DNA of 64,000 nt from Microdochium bolleyi (Eukaryota; Ascomycota; Sordariomycetes; Xylariales; Microdochiaceae): assembly GCA_001566295.1 (NCBI GenBank), contig KQ964249.1:1984001-2048000 (forward strand), given 5' to 3'. The notes beneath the pieces were generated by a model that searched no databases, was not told the origin of the DNA, and was given only the letters and a program-made list of their open reading frames with translations. Positions 11,101 to 21,651 of the stretch are shown piece by piece. The first letter of the stretch is position 1. Every line of letters starts with the position of its first letter. Made by a program: the position numbers and the translations under genes.

Positions 11101-12569
11101 TCGTCTGCATCGTGTTCACGAAGCGCTACTGTCGGTAGTGACTCTGTGCTGGGCGCGGCAGTGCCGCTCGAGAGTGTGTCGGAAGATTTCTTGGTCCGAA
11201 AGGCGTTCCGAAGCTTGCCAGCAGGCGACTTTGATCGCTGCCCAGACTTGTCGTGGGGCGGCTCGAGAGCCAGGTTGGGCGAGTCTGCGCTGGGGGTACT
11301 GGATGATAAGCTGAGATGCGGTGGCTGATCCTTCGGCAGAGAAGCCGCGTCTGGGTTCTCGCCGCTGCTAAGGGCTTGGACGTGTGCGAGATGCTGGTCT
11401 TGAATGAAGGGGGACGATGTCGTTAGATGGCCGATTTGCGAGGGATGTGCGGACGGGACAGTGGGCCGAACTGAGGATCGACGTCGCGAGCTGTATGTGG
11501 AGAGGCTGCAGGTTAGACAAGATGCAAACTATCGAGCACTGGATGCGATGCCAGTGCGAAAGTATGAGAAGTGCCCTTGAGGCAAGCGAATGATAGTTCA
11601 GGAATGATGAAACGTGAAGCGGAAACAACGTGTGTGTGCAGACGTCGAATGTGATAAAGACGCAAGAAGCGAGCCAGAAGGATGAGTAGGAGCTCGCGGA
11701 CAGGAGGTGTGCCAAGAACTCTAGAGGTCTTTGCGTGGTGGGGAAGGGGGAAGGGAACATGACGCTGATGATTATGTTGTACTTGCACAGCGTTGCAGTG
11801 CTAGCAACGAGGTCCATCCTGGGCTTGGACCAGACGGAAGGGCACCGCTAGAATGCACGGGAGTGGCCGCCTAATCGCTTGCCCATAGCGCTGTCGCTCT
11901 TATGCAGACCCTGAGCCAATGCTCAAAGTCTACGACTGCACTTCCTTGCGATGCTCCCTCCATCATCATCAAAGACGAGAGACGGGCTTCCTTGGGATTG
12001 CGTGCACGGAAGAGGGCACATGTGCACAATCCGCATTGAGGGTGGCTTGCCGGAGCGTGACCAGCTGATCGCAAGCCCAGTCTGATCCGAGACCAAGACT
12101 AGCTGCAGCCACGCGAACTTGGCAGCTCGCACTAGCAGCCAGCGACTGGAGTGTGGTTGCACAACAGTGCAAGGAGAGTACTCAGGGCTGCTTGGAATAA
12201 GGAACGCAGGGCGGGTGAAGCTAACACAGATGAAAAGTATAATACTTACGTCGCGTCATCCTCCTCATACCCAAAGGGCGAGAGAGCATCTTCGGGATCG
12301 TCTCCGTCGAGGTCGTTGCCGTCGTCCTCGATCAGGCTCGGCTCGCTGCCATGCGATCTCGAAAAGGAGGTCTTGCCCACGGCGACACTGCCTTTGCGGC
12401 TACTCGGGCTCCTCCCGCGAGCCCCGTCTTCGCTGCTAGCTCGCGAGTCGATGCTCTCTCCGGACGGGTGGTGTTTGAGACGTCGTCGAGCTGCGAGCTT
12501 CTTGGGCAGCAGCTTGCTGATCTTGCTGCTACTGCTGCTCCCACCGCTGATGCTCCCAGTGTCCATCAT
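8179..12569 (-). CDS. GRAM and VASt domain sterol-transfer protein (LAM/Ysp family)
   Basis: LAM (lipid transfer protein anchored at membrane contact sites) proteins are ER-anchored and move sterol to the plasma membrane or other organelles. Three exons (12250-12569, 8945-11490, 8179-8888) give 1191 aa. The first intron is long (759 nt; donor GTAAGT, branch CTAAC, acceptor CATACAG); the second is 56 nt. Exon 1 encodes a basic and acidic disordered head (SKISKLLPKKLAARRR), typical of fungal LAM N-termini. A long Ser/Thr/Pro-rich part follows, then the GRAM domain (about 570-690: FHGLFKSVPDEDYLIEDYSCAL, GRLYVSEGHLCFSSNILGW). An acidic linker precedes the VASt domain (about 810-965: HYEVALGDDIIPAPLGQVYDFVFG to CTIEWTGKSWLKG). 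One membrane helix (VVYGLLVGLLVASFFGFG, about 1050) and a C-terminal coiled coil follow. It has one VASt domain, so it resembles Lam1/3/5/6 more than Lam2/4. Linkage of exon 1 rests on phase and family resemblance. Confidence 0.82.
11491..12249 (-). other. Long (759 nt) first intron of the LAM-family gene
   Basis: The donor GTAAGT (12244-12249) and acceptor CATACAG preserve reading phase (AC|C) between the conserved basic head and the Ser/Pro-rich region. The intron is about ten times the size typical of this window. It contains stops in all frames on the minus strand and no conserved domain. It could host an alternative promoter, since the exon 2 frame is long and uninterrupted. Confidence 0.5.
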
Positions 12570-13883
12570 CGCAGGGAAGAGGTCGAAGTAGATGATTGTG
12601 TAGGAAAGGCACTAGCAGAAGCAGCTGGCGTGGGCGGATGAGGTTGTCATCATCAGGGTCGTGGAGGAGGAGGATATGTCGCGTTGGCGGATAACTGGGG
12701 GTTGTTGCCGGCGAGCAGTGCAATAGTACAGGTTTCCCAATGGGCTCAGGGGCAGTGAAATGGGAATGATGATAACGGACTGGACAGGAGTGGCGGCATG
12801 CAGATAAAGTCACTCGAGCTGCAGGCGACCTCCCACGCGGCTGTGACAGATGCCCAGGTGCTTGTCAAGCCCGCGCCGTTGGAGGGCGGGGGCGTTTGGT
12901 CCGGTCTTTGCTGCCCCCAGACCAGCAATCCCCCGCCGACGTCAATGCTGCGTCGCCGGGACGAACTGCAGCCATCCTTGCTTGCACTTCCGAGCGCGGC
13001 ACAGATCGCCAGGAGAGAGAGGCTCAGAAGACGGATGGGCATTGCCTTCCCAGTATTAGTAAGCACATGGCCTGCCCCGGCTCGCTCTCGAGATCAGAGA
13101 GCCACGCAAGAATCGCCATCCGGCAATACCTCACTTCGTTGTGCAATGACCCATGATCGCGCAGCTAGTCAGCAACCTCAGGGTCTTCCGTCTATGAGAC
13201 GGATCTGGTCGCACCAGTTCCAAGCAACTTGCAGCATGCTCCCCACAGTGAGGGTCCCCAGGTGGATGCAATGACGCACAGACGACGGGCAAGTTGGGAT
13301 GCCTCGAGTCGGCGGCCAGTCCCTGCTCACTGATAAGAACAAGGACAGTCTCCTGAGAAGCGAGACTGCCAGTTGGTACCGGCCGCTGTGTTGAGTACCG
13401 GGAGTCCACGATTTTTTTGATGTCGCGACCAGCTACTCGTGTGGAGAGTTGCATTGGGTTGCACAATGCTGCAAACTATTTGCTCTGCTCCAACCACGCG
13501 GTTCTGTGATGCGAAAGAGGTAGGAGTACATTAGTCCCTAGGTCGGTCGACCTTAGCCTGATGTCTGGCGCCGCTCAGATTTCAACCCCACGGGGATGGT
13601 GAGGGGATGCGCTGCTGCCACCGACACACATACCTCAGCAATCAGGCCTTCCCCGAAGCTTGGCCACCCACCAGCACCACCACCACCGACTCAGACCTCT
13701 ACCCCAACTCGTCCCAGCGACGACAATGTGACGGCAGGCCGAGCCCGGCATCCCTCAAAGATTCTCGATTAGCCCCTGGGAGCCGCTGCTCATGTGTCCT
13801 GCCATTCCACGACGGCTTGCGACATCCCACACAGAACCGACATCGGCCATCTGAGCAGTCACGAGAGAACTTGCGACACGAAG
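12570..13883. other. Divergent intergenic region between LAM gene and MIT/coiled-coil gene
   Basis: This 1.3-kb region separates two head-to-head genes and should contain both promoters. Long frames occur on both strands but overlap each other and have no family features. There is no tRNA or repeat. Confidence 0.45.
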
Positions 13884-15728
13884 ATGGAATCCTCGCCGCT
13901 GATCAAGGTAAGAACTACCTGAGACTCCTGAGCACGGGTCGGCCACGCCTCTGCTTTTCAATCACTTCAGGCCCTTGATCGTCATACTCACGCACAGCTT
14001 CCTCAGGCGAGCGACCATGCCAAGGCTGCAGTCAAGGCCACCCACGCCTCCGAGACAACCGTCGCGATCGACGAGCACACGCGCGCTGCAGGCGAGTTCG
14101 CCAATGCAGCAAAGGACACGACGAGTGTCGAAGCCCTGCGCACCCTCAAGCTGCTCGAGCAGCACCACCAGCGCCTCTCCGAAATCCTCCAGATCGACAT
14201 CAACAAGCCCCAGCACGCCTCTGCAGGAGCCGGGCACGCCGACGACCACGATGACGAGAAGGCCGAGTCGCGCCCAGACGCCAAGTTCACGGCCGAGGAT
14301 CGAGCAAGCCAGTCCGAGAAGAACGCACAGCCGATGCCGACCCTACACAAACCACCACGATACCCAGCGCGCGACCTCGGCGCCTCGATCGCCAGCAATC
14401 TTGCCTCCGCCCGTGGGATCCGCTCCAAGTTCCGTGGCCAGCCTCTGAGTCCTAGCATGACCAGCACGGAGGCGCCCGGTAGTGTCGAGAGTGCGCATAG
14501 AAAGTCGGAGTCACGCTCAAGGATCCAAGACATGCTTGAGCACGCCGACAGGCCTAGCTCCCAAGATGCCGCTGGCAAACTGACGCGGCAGTCTTCATCT
14601 GGATCTGACACCAATGCTACGCCTGCAAGCCCACCGGCACGCAATCAGTCACCGCCGCAAGATGAGGGGTTCTCCAAGTTTTACAGCGCTTTCGGCACCA
14701 TTATGAACCGCATCTCCGCCCCTCTCGCCTTCGCAGGACTGCCGCTCATCAGCGAGGACCAGGCCGAAGAGCCTGCTCCAGCGGCACAACCTGAGCCGGC
14801 AGGAAGCCCGCGCCGTACACGCCTCAGGCCGTCCCCTTCCGTGGTCGCGGAGCCAGACATCTCCAAGATCTACTCCAAGGCTACCCTGAGGGCCATCTCG
14901 CGAGACGGCCAGCTCGCCTCGGACTCTTTCTACGTGGTACCGACCAGCGGCCACACGACCACATACGCCAACATTCTCAAGTTCGAAGACAAGGAGAAGC
15001 GCCGCATGGAGGCGTCCCTGCACAGCACCATGAGCGAGCACCTCGACGATGACGACTTTGTGGACGCGAGGGAGTCGCAAGCACCAGACTCCCCAGGCGG
15101 TCTTGTGAGGAAGCGCGTCTCTGGACCGGGAGCGGCAACATCGTCATCATCGTCATCCGCCGCCGCCGCCGCGGCAGCCCTGTCGGCACGCAGCAGAAGC
15201 CGCGCGGAGAAAGACCTGAGCAACGTCGTCGAGGAGCTGCGCCTCGAGAATAAGAGCCTCAAGGACATGCTCGACAAGCTCAGCAAGCGGCTGCACGCGT
15301 TTGAGTCCATGTCGCAAAACTCGGGGATGAGGCTCGCCGAGAGCATGCGCCTCATGCGGCCCGGGTCTCCGGGGAGCGGCGGCGGCCAGCAGCAGCAGCA
15401 GCAGCTACTACAGACAGCGAAGCCCACAGTAGCGACCAGCGACGGCGAGGCCGCCGCCCTGACCCGGAAGAACCGCGAGCTCGAGGAGCAGCTCAGCCTC
15501 GCTGCGAAGCGCATGGAGCAGCTCGAGAAGGACTACAACCAGGCCCGCGCGAACCTGGGCCGGTACAGGGAGCGCTGGGAGCAGCTGAAGGCCGGGGCCA
15601 AGGCGAGGCGCGGGGCTGCCGCGGCGGCGGCTGGCGGGAGTAGTGGCGGCGGCGGAGGCGGCGGCAGCGTGGATGGTGATGTCGAAGGGTCGATGTCGCC
15701 GAGCTTGGCCATGTCGAGAGACAGATGA
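13884..15728 (+). CDS. MIT-domain and coiled-coil protein, possible Atg38/NRBF2-type PI3K-complex subunit
   Basis: Two exons (13884-13907, 13971-15728) with a 63-nt intron (donor GTAAGA, acceptor CACTTCAG) give 593 aa; the first coding exon is only 24 nt (MESSPLIK). Residues 15-75 form a three-helix MIT-like module (DHAKAAVKATHASETT, AAGEFANAAKDT, EALRTLKLLEQHHQRLSEILQ). A long disordered region follows, including a conserved-looking FYSAFGTIMNRISAPLAFAGLPL. Another motif, SKIYSKATLRAISRDGQLASDSFYVVP, appears around 180-205. Two coiled coils lie near 285-325 (EKDLSNVVEELRLENKSLKDMLDKLSKRL) and 375-425. The tail is Gly-rich. Atg38 and NRBF2 have an N-terminal MIT domain plus coiled coil and bind the Vps34 autophagy complex; that match is by architecture only. 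Another MIT adaptor is possible. Confidence 0.72.
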
Positions 15729-16107
15729 TTGTTTGTATACAAAACTCACTCATTCAATCATATCAGAAGGACGCAGACGTCCTGTGGGCACATCGCAGTG
15801 GCTCCAGCACTGCTGGGCGCGAACGCAGTGAAATACTCGTAATTTTACAGCTCAAACGCCATGCTCTATCTAAATTGTGCCTGCTGTGGGCGCCAATGTC
15901 AACAACAAATCGCTCTTTGTTTTACTCCAGCGTTGTGTTACAGATGTGTATTTTCGTAGACTGAGATGCACCATGATGCGGTCAACTGATATTCTTGACG
16001 CCTTGTTTCATGACATAACACGGAGGCTTTGTGCAAAGATCTCCGCACCTCCGTCGTCAAGAATGCAATACACAAGAATCCAGCACGATATCTAAGAGAG
16101 CACCAGC
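15729..16107. other. Intergenic between convergent genes
   Basis: This short AT-richer spacer lies between the 3' ends of the MIT/coiled-coil gene (+) and DDI1 (-). It should carry both polyadenylation regions. No gene is seen. Confidence 0.45.
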
Positions 16108-17624
16108 TCATGCGTCTAGCAACAGCCCAGCTGCGACCTCCACATTACCTTCTGCGGCTTCCAGTGCCTGGATAGCAGTTTGCCGGTTCGCGCCCAGAGA
16201 CATCAAAGTCTGGATCTCGGACTCTGGGAATTGTTGCTGGCCATGGGGCGGCTGGGCTGGGGGTGCTGATGGTTGGCTTGCTGTCGCCGGGGCAGGCCGT
16301 TGAGTCTGAGGCTGTGGTGCAGAGGGAGCAGATCCAGAAGGTCCCGAAGCAGGTCCGGTCACAGCACCTGACCGCGCACCAATAGTTGTGCCGCCGGGCC
16401 CGCTCACTGTCGGCTCCTGGTTGATAGCTTCTTCCGTCTCTCTGGGAATTTCGGACTCTCCGAGGAAGCTGATGCCCTCGCCTTGTATGATGAGCTTGTT
16501 CTGAGACAGGTCAAGAATGGCCTGGTGACCTTTGAGAATATCGAGGCCGAGCAGGAGGTCGACTTGCTTGCCCTCCATGACGGTGAAGGCGGCAGGCAGA
16601 TACTTGGTGCCTACCTGTAACATTGTGTAATGCACACGACCAATGATATTGGCGGTACCGACACCACGCGCGATACCGGCGAAACGCTTGTCGACCAGGT
16701 GCATGATGTTACATTTCTCGGCACAGTCTGGAGACATGATTGTCGCCTGCGCTCCAGAGTCGACCAGTGCCTTCACCTCCACTCCGTTCACCTTGACGTT
16801 CAGGTAGAGCATGTGTACACGACCAAGCACTATGTTTGGTCACTGTCAGCAAGAAGGAATGCACTGTTGATGTTGGGCTGAATTAGAATTCAACTCACGC
16901 TCGGGATTGTGGTCCATGGCATTCTGGAGGTTCTCCATGACATTTTCCTGTCGGATCATCTCGGCTATCCTGGCCTGCGAGTCCGGATTGAACTCGTCGT
17001 TGTTGAGCGCCTCGATCTCCTGCATGCGCTGCCGTCGTTGGGCCTCCTCCTGACCAGCGGTGTCTCTGAGGGCCTGTGCGAAGCGTTGCGGGTCATTCAG
17101 CGCCGCCGCGAGAGGCGCATTCATGCTCTCGACACGGGCTCTGAGCTGGGGGTCTCCCAGTATCTGCAGGCGGATCATCTCGGGGTCCTGGACCATACTG
17201 CCTGCGCCTGCACCGGCTCCTGCACCACCCGCCCCCGGGGCAGGCCTTCGTTGTTGCGACTGCTGCTGTTGCTGCTGCTGTTGGGCCGGGGTGCTGCTCC
17301 CGCGCATGTCGCGGACGTGGAGGGCGAGCATGTCGCCGTCTGAGATCTGCAGGGCCTGGAGTGTCTGTGAGTTGTCGGTGATGAGCTGGCCGTTGTGGTA
17401 GAGGTGCTGAGCGGGGGTCGGGATGCCCTCGGCCTCGATGGAGCTGCGGAGCGCCTCGACAGTCATCTCGGGGAACACATCGAGGGTGATGAGCCGGAGG
17501 TCCTGCTCGTCTATGTCCGGGTTGTTGACATTGAGAGTGACACGCCTGTGATAGTGTGGGCCGTCAGCTCTCATCTCGGACTGTGCTGGCCAGGTGGCAT
17601 TTGCAGATTGATCGGGACGTACAT
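16108..17624 (-). CDS. ddi1: Ddi1, ubiquitin shuttle with retropepsin-like protease domain
   Basis: Ddi1 carries ubiquitylated substrates to the proteasome and has an aspartyl-protease fold. Coding exons are 17623-17624 (just AT), 16899-17545 and 16108-16829, giving 456 aa. The first intron (17546-17622) starts GTACGT and ends TCACAG; splicing joins AT to G and yields MRVTLNVNN, the normal fungal Ddi1 start. Domains: UBL (1-75), a Gln-rich run and Ala/Gly linker, helical DDI region (about 105-215), retropepsin-like domain with D240-S-G-A-Q as the catalytic motif and LLLGLDILKGHQAILDL after it. A C-terminal UBA (about 418-456, ESEIQTLMSLGANRQTAIQALEAAEGNVEVA) ends the protein. The second intron (16830-16898) has donor GTGAGT. 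An unspliced alternative starting at 17574 (MRADGPHYHRR) is possible but adds unconserved residues. Confidence 0.9.
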
Positions 17625-18764
17625 GACGGGCAATCTTCTTCCGGGTTGCTGCTGGGGAGCCGGGAGCAATGATGTAATGGCGAGGTCAGGTTCACGGCCC
17701 AAGTGTGATCGTGTTGGGCTCGCTGCTGAGTGACAGGTGCTCTATGCTGCCGTAAGAGCGGCTGTGTGGTTCTGGGTGGTCGGTGGTGGACCCTTGAATC
17801 GCTGAGAGGGCCAGGGAGCAGGAGGTTTGACTTTATTTGCAAGCCGTGTATGCGGCGATGACGGTCAAGGAGGGGAGGTGCTTGGGGGAAGAGTGCAAGG
17901 CTGGCTGGTGGGCTGCCGGCAGGGGTGAGCTGTTGCTTTAGTTAGTGGCGGGATCTCCATACTGCGGGAAGCCCGCAGCGTGGATGCCGGATAGGTAAGC
18001 TACAGGCAGAGACAAAGCAAGCATGGGCGCAGGTAACAATGTGCCCAGTTGACTCAGTCGGGAACGCCTTCGTGGAAGGTGCTAGAAGGACGAGCCCTGC
18101 CTACAGGCAGCGAGCAGCGGCACGCAGCAGGCTGACACTGATGACATGAGCCCTCGACGAAACCGAAAGTGCTTTGGAGGTTTGTCGTCAACACTTGGCT
18201 GCCTTGCGATCTCGGTAATCGACACCTTGAGGGGCCATCCCGGTCACGTCGGGTGGTGGGGCCAAGCCTGAAGGTTCTGGAGCTGCAGTGCCCATGGAGG
18301 TCTCCAATTGCTGATGATGATACTGTTCGGTCTCCAAGGACCATCGCAGCATTATTGTCGGACGGGTTTCTGCTTGCTGTCCCACAGCATGCATCTCGTA
18401 CCGTGGTTCTGGGAAAGCAAACGGAAATGCTGCGCGGTTACACAGCAACACGCCAACTGCGGCACAATGACTCCAAAATCTTTCTTGTACACCGCTGCGC
18501 AGCCAGACTCGCCTACGAGGTGGAAGAGTCTGTACCTCACATACTGCGCGAGCTCCTTGCGTGTATTTTCTTGCGACGCGCTGCTTGCTGGCTTGAAATA
18601 TGCATGGTGGGGAGTGTCTCTGAGATACATATTTCCAAACATCGTAGTCGTCATGCACGATATGATATTCTAATTGTACAAAACTTTACACATGCGAGCC
18701 TGCATCTCACAGGTTCTCGGCATGGCCGCTGCCGGAAGCTTCATGCCACCCTGCTTTCTTCGAT
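17625..18764. other. Intergenic, DDI1 promoter side and AIM41 3' flank
   Basis: This 1.1-kb interval lies upstream of DDI1 and downstream of AIM41. Overlapping frames of 100-200 codons occur on both strands around 18.1-18.7 kb. They lack recognisable domains and contradict one another, so I do not call a gene. The DDI1 promoter and leader should be here. Confidence 0.4.
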
Positions 18765-19370
18765 CTAGGCAGATAGCTCCTTGACGATCCTCGCGACCTG
18801 CGCCTTCTCAACACTCTTTCCCTCCAGCGGCCCGCCGGGCGCCAGCAAGGTCTTCATGACCTCGCCCATCTTGGCCTTGCCGCCCGTGACCTCCCCGGCC
18901 GCCGTCATCGCGTTCATCACGCCCGTCACGATGCCCCGCAGCTGCTCGTCCGTGACCTCCTCCACGCCGCTGCCCGCAACGTACTCCTCGAGCACGCGGA
19001 TCTGCGCCTGCTCCTTCTCCACGAGGTCGGAGCGGTTCGCCTGCGCCGCCTCCGCGCTCGCCTCCTCGTTGCCCCGCTGCGTCTTGCGCAGCAGAGCGAG
19101 CAGCTGCGCGTCCGTCGTGATGGGCTGCGCCGTCTTGGAGGCGTTGAGGGTCGCAGCGAGCACGGAGCGGAGCACCGTCAGCCGGGGCGCGTCCTTGGCG
19201 CGCATGGCCGTCTTGAGGTCGGCCTTGAGCTTCTGGAGGAGCGGTGGCGGGGGAGCTTCGCTCGAGTAGTGGCGTATCGATGAGGAGAAGGCAGAGATCG
19301 GCTGGCGGAGAGTGGGCGTGCGCATGCGCAGCACGGCGCTGGCGATGCGATTTGAGGCTGGAGAGGCCAT
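18765..19370 (-). CDS. aim41: Aim41, mitochondrial GatB/YqeY-domain protein
   Basis: Aim41 is a small mitochondrial protein with the YqeY fold related to the tail of GatB amidotransferase; its exact role is unclear. This is a single exon of 201 aa. The N-terminus (about 1-40: MASPASNRIASAVLRMRTPTLRQ..SIRHYSS) is rich in Arg and Ser and lacks acidic residues, as in a mitochondrial presequence. The YqeY domain runs from about 45 to the end: LLQKLKADLKTAMRAKDAPRLTVLRSVLAA, then KTQRGNEEASAEAAQANRSDLVEKEQAQIRVLEEYV, and GKAKMGEVMKTLLAPGGPLEGKSVEKAQVARIVKELS. Length and domain order match the family. Stop and start are clear, and no intron is needed. Confidence 0.9.
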   Translation of the reverse strand: MASPASNRIASAVLRMRTPTLRQPISAFSSSIRHYSSEAPPPPLLQKLKADLKTAMRAKDAPRLTVLRSVLAATLNASKTAQPITTDAQLLALLRKTQRGNEEASAEAAQANRSDLVEKEQAQIRVLEEYVAGSGVEEVTDEQLRGIVTGVMNAMTAAGEVTGGKAKMGEVMKTLLAPGGPLEGKSVEKAQVARIVKELSA

Positions 19371-19990
19371 TGTTGGGGTTGTATGGGTTTTCTTCAGGGT
19401 GGTGTCGGGAAACTGGTCCAGTGGTCTCGGGGGACTGGCTCGTAAAGATCAGGGCCCTTCTAATCTGTGTCGTGAGGGCTGCCCGGACTGCTCTGTTAAG
19501 CGTCGTGGTTGTTTGAAGAAGTGGTGATTTTGGTTGGAAGCAAGAGCTGCAGTGGAGCTAGTGGAAAGCGGGGAAAGTTGATTGGCCAATGGACAAAAAT
19601 CAAGGGTCCACGACAGTATATTCGACAGTGTTCACGCAGTACTGGGCACGGCTGTATGTTCAAGAGGTTCCGCGAGCTCGATGATTTTGAGAAGTGACAG
19701 AATGCAGTGACATGCAGGCTCTGGCCGCTGCGACTAAGTCTTGAAGGCGATAAGCTCAAGTTCCTATGCACCGCATACCGGACTCCAAAGATAAAAAACT
19801 GAAACAAAGATACTTGGTAACCATCAGGCGCGATTAACCACCCTTCATCGCCAAATAACAGTAGATCCTGAGAGTTCGTCCGATCAACGCCGTCTTGACG
19901 GCTTCTGACCGATGCAAGCGTATCTTGTGTTCAAAGGTCAGCATTGATTGGCAGTTTGACCTTTACAGACTGGACTGCGCTGCATGTGAC
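19371..19990. other. Intergenic, AIM41 promoter and methyltransferase 3' flank
   Basis: AIM41 and the methyltransferase both lie on the minus strand. This 620-bp spacer should hold the AIM41 promoter. No credible coding frame or repeat is visible. Confidence 0.45.
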
Positions 19991-21651
19991 TTACACGCGA
20001 AAGTATGGCTGTTTGACCCTGGCATTAGTAAATTGTGCACTCGGAAAATTTCGAACTCGCTTCGGAGTCTACTTACACGAAGTGACGTGTCGCGCGCCTC
20101 CGCCTTTGCTCGTGCCAACAGTAGATGGTAGTCCGCATAAGGCATACTGCACAGCATGTAAGTTCCTCGTCGCCATCTCAGTCACCAAGCTGGTTGACAT
20201 ACCCGAGTATCTCCATGAATGGGTAGAGCGACAACGACATAAGCAAACGCTGGATGTTTTCTTCGTTATTCTGGCCAATCTCGACATGATATTGGTGCTG
20301 ACCTAAGACACAATGTTGGTCAGAATTTGCTTGGTGCTAACGGCACAAGTTCTGGAAGAAACGTACCATTCGGCCAGCCGCATAGTGGGAAAACGTAAGG
20401 GGTTCCCGAGTTGTCGTCAACATGAGTAAAACCGGCACGCCTCATCCTCCTGCCAAGATCTCGTCCAGTCCTTGGACTCTTCCCCAATCGTTCCATGGCT
20501 CGACGGTAAAGCCTCGACCATTCCCGCAAAGCATGTCCTAGCCAATCTCTGAGTGCCGGTCGCGGCTGAACGGGACTGGGCCAACTCACCATCATCCAAT
20601 TTTCCATTGTCTGACTGTGCTTCGAGATCCAGCTCAACCATCTGGCACCAGCCACCAGGCCGAAGTATCCCGAATATATCCCGGAGGTATGTATCCCAAC
20701 GATCAGCGTTGATCCCTCCGGCCATGTCTCGGCTGTTGACAAAGTCAAAGTGATTCGGAGGAAACGTGTCTGGGCTGTTCTGAAAGCTACAAGCCGTGAG
20801 TAAGAGGCGAGTATTAGAAACAGGAGGATTCCAGATCGTACTTACTCTTGGTTGAGGTCGAGCACATCGAAATACAGGTTGTTTGGCTGATCGGTAATGT
20901 TTTGGAGCATTATCTCATTGACGTCCACCCCGATGACCTGAAAATGATGCCACGAACATTAGTCATAATTCTGTCACTCGGAGTTAAGGCCTGCGTATTC
21001 TCGGCGACTAGTGAGTCGTCGCGAGCAACTTAGCTATGATAAGGAGAGTAATTTGCTACTGTTGGCTCTACTGAGCTCCAGTCGATGCTTGCACAGGAGC
21101 GCACCGCGAACGTGGACATTGAGCACGGTAATTCGCGACTTACCTCGAAGTTTGTGTTTCCCGCAGCTTCTAGATCTCGTAAGACCTGAAAACACCACTG
21201 TGGCATCGTGTCGCGTTAGTGCCCTGCCGACGCGTGAGCAGTTTACAATGTGTTGCCCACCATGGCATTTCCGCAGCCACAATCAAGGACCCGGCGGATC
21301 TTGCGCCGGGTCAAGGAGGTCTCAGGCACGAATATTGTCTCGCCGTAGAACAAGATCGATAGCGCGACATCTTGCAGCTGCAATCTCTCGTGCTCATCCT
21401 GGGCAGAGGGCACCATGTCAGCACTCTGGATCCGGCAGCAGCTGACTGGGTGTAGCCTACAAAGTCGGTGGGTACGAAGTAGGCCAAATTTTCCAACGAG
21501 AAGCTGTGAAACTGTCGATTATGCAGTACCAAAGTGCTATTCTCAAGCTCGTCGGCATCATCTGGGTTTTCAATGAGGGGGTTGCCGCTGAAGAAGGCAA
21601 CATTAGTACGGAAACTGATCGCAAGCCTGCTGGCCAGACTTACTTTTCCAT
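19991..21651 (-). CDS. SAM-dependent methyltransferase (LaeA/UMTA-like), ten exons
   Basis: This is a class I methyltransferase of the large fungal LaeA-like family; its substrate is unknown. My model has exons 21644-21651, 21461-21587, 21261-21398, 21144-21197, 20846-20937, 20590-20786, 20367-20537, 20203-20302, 20077-20146 and 19991-20008, giving 324 aa; phases agree at all nine junctions. The assembled protein reads in family order: NLAYFVPTDF..DEHERLQLQ, motif I RVLDCGCGNAM (residues 81-91, with unusual Cys), VIGVDVNEIML, HFDFVNSRDM, DIFGILRPGGWCQMVELDLEAQSDNG, HALREWSRLYRRAMERLGKSPRTGRDL, PLCGWPNG and a C-terminal LLLARAKAEARDTSLRPYF. The first exon is 8 nt (ATGGAAAA), and an in-frame stop sits just upstream of it. 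The last exon is 18 nt and is the least certain part. The fifth junction uses GTGAGT with acceptor GGCTAG. Confidence 0.78.

Noticed and set aside
18169..18768. 199-codon plus-strand frame and opposing minus-strand frames of 100-156 codons
   Set aside because: They overlap each other, have no domain features, and compositional noise in GC-rich spacer explains them.
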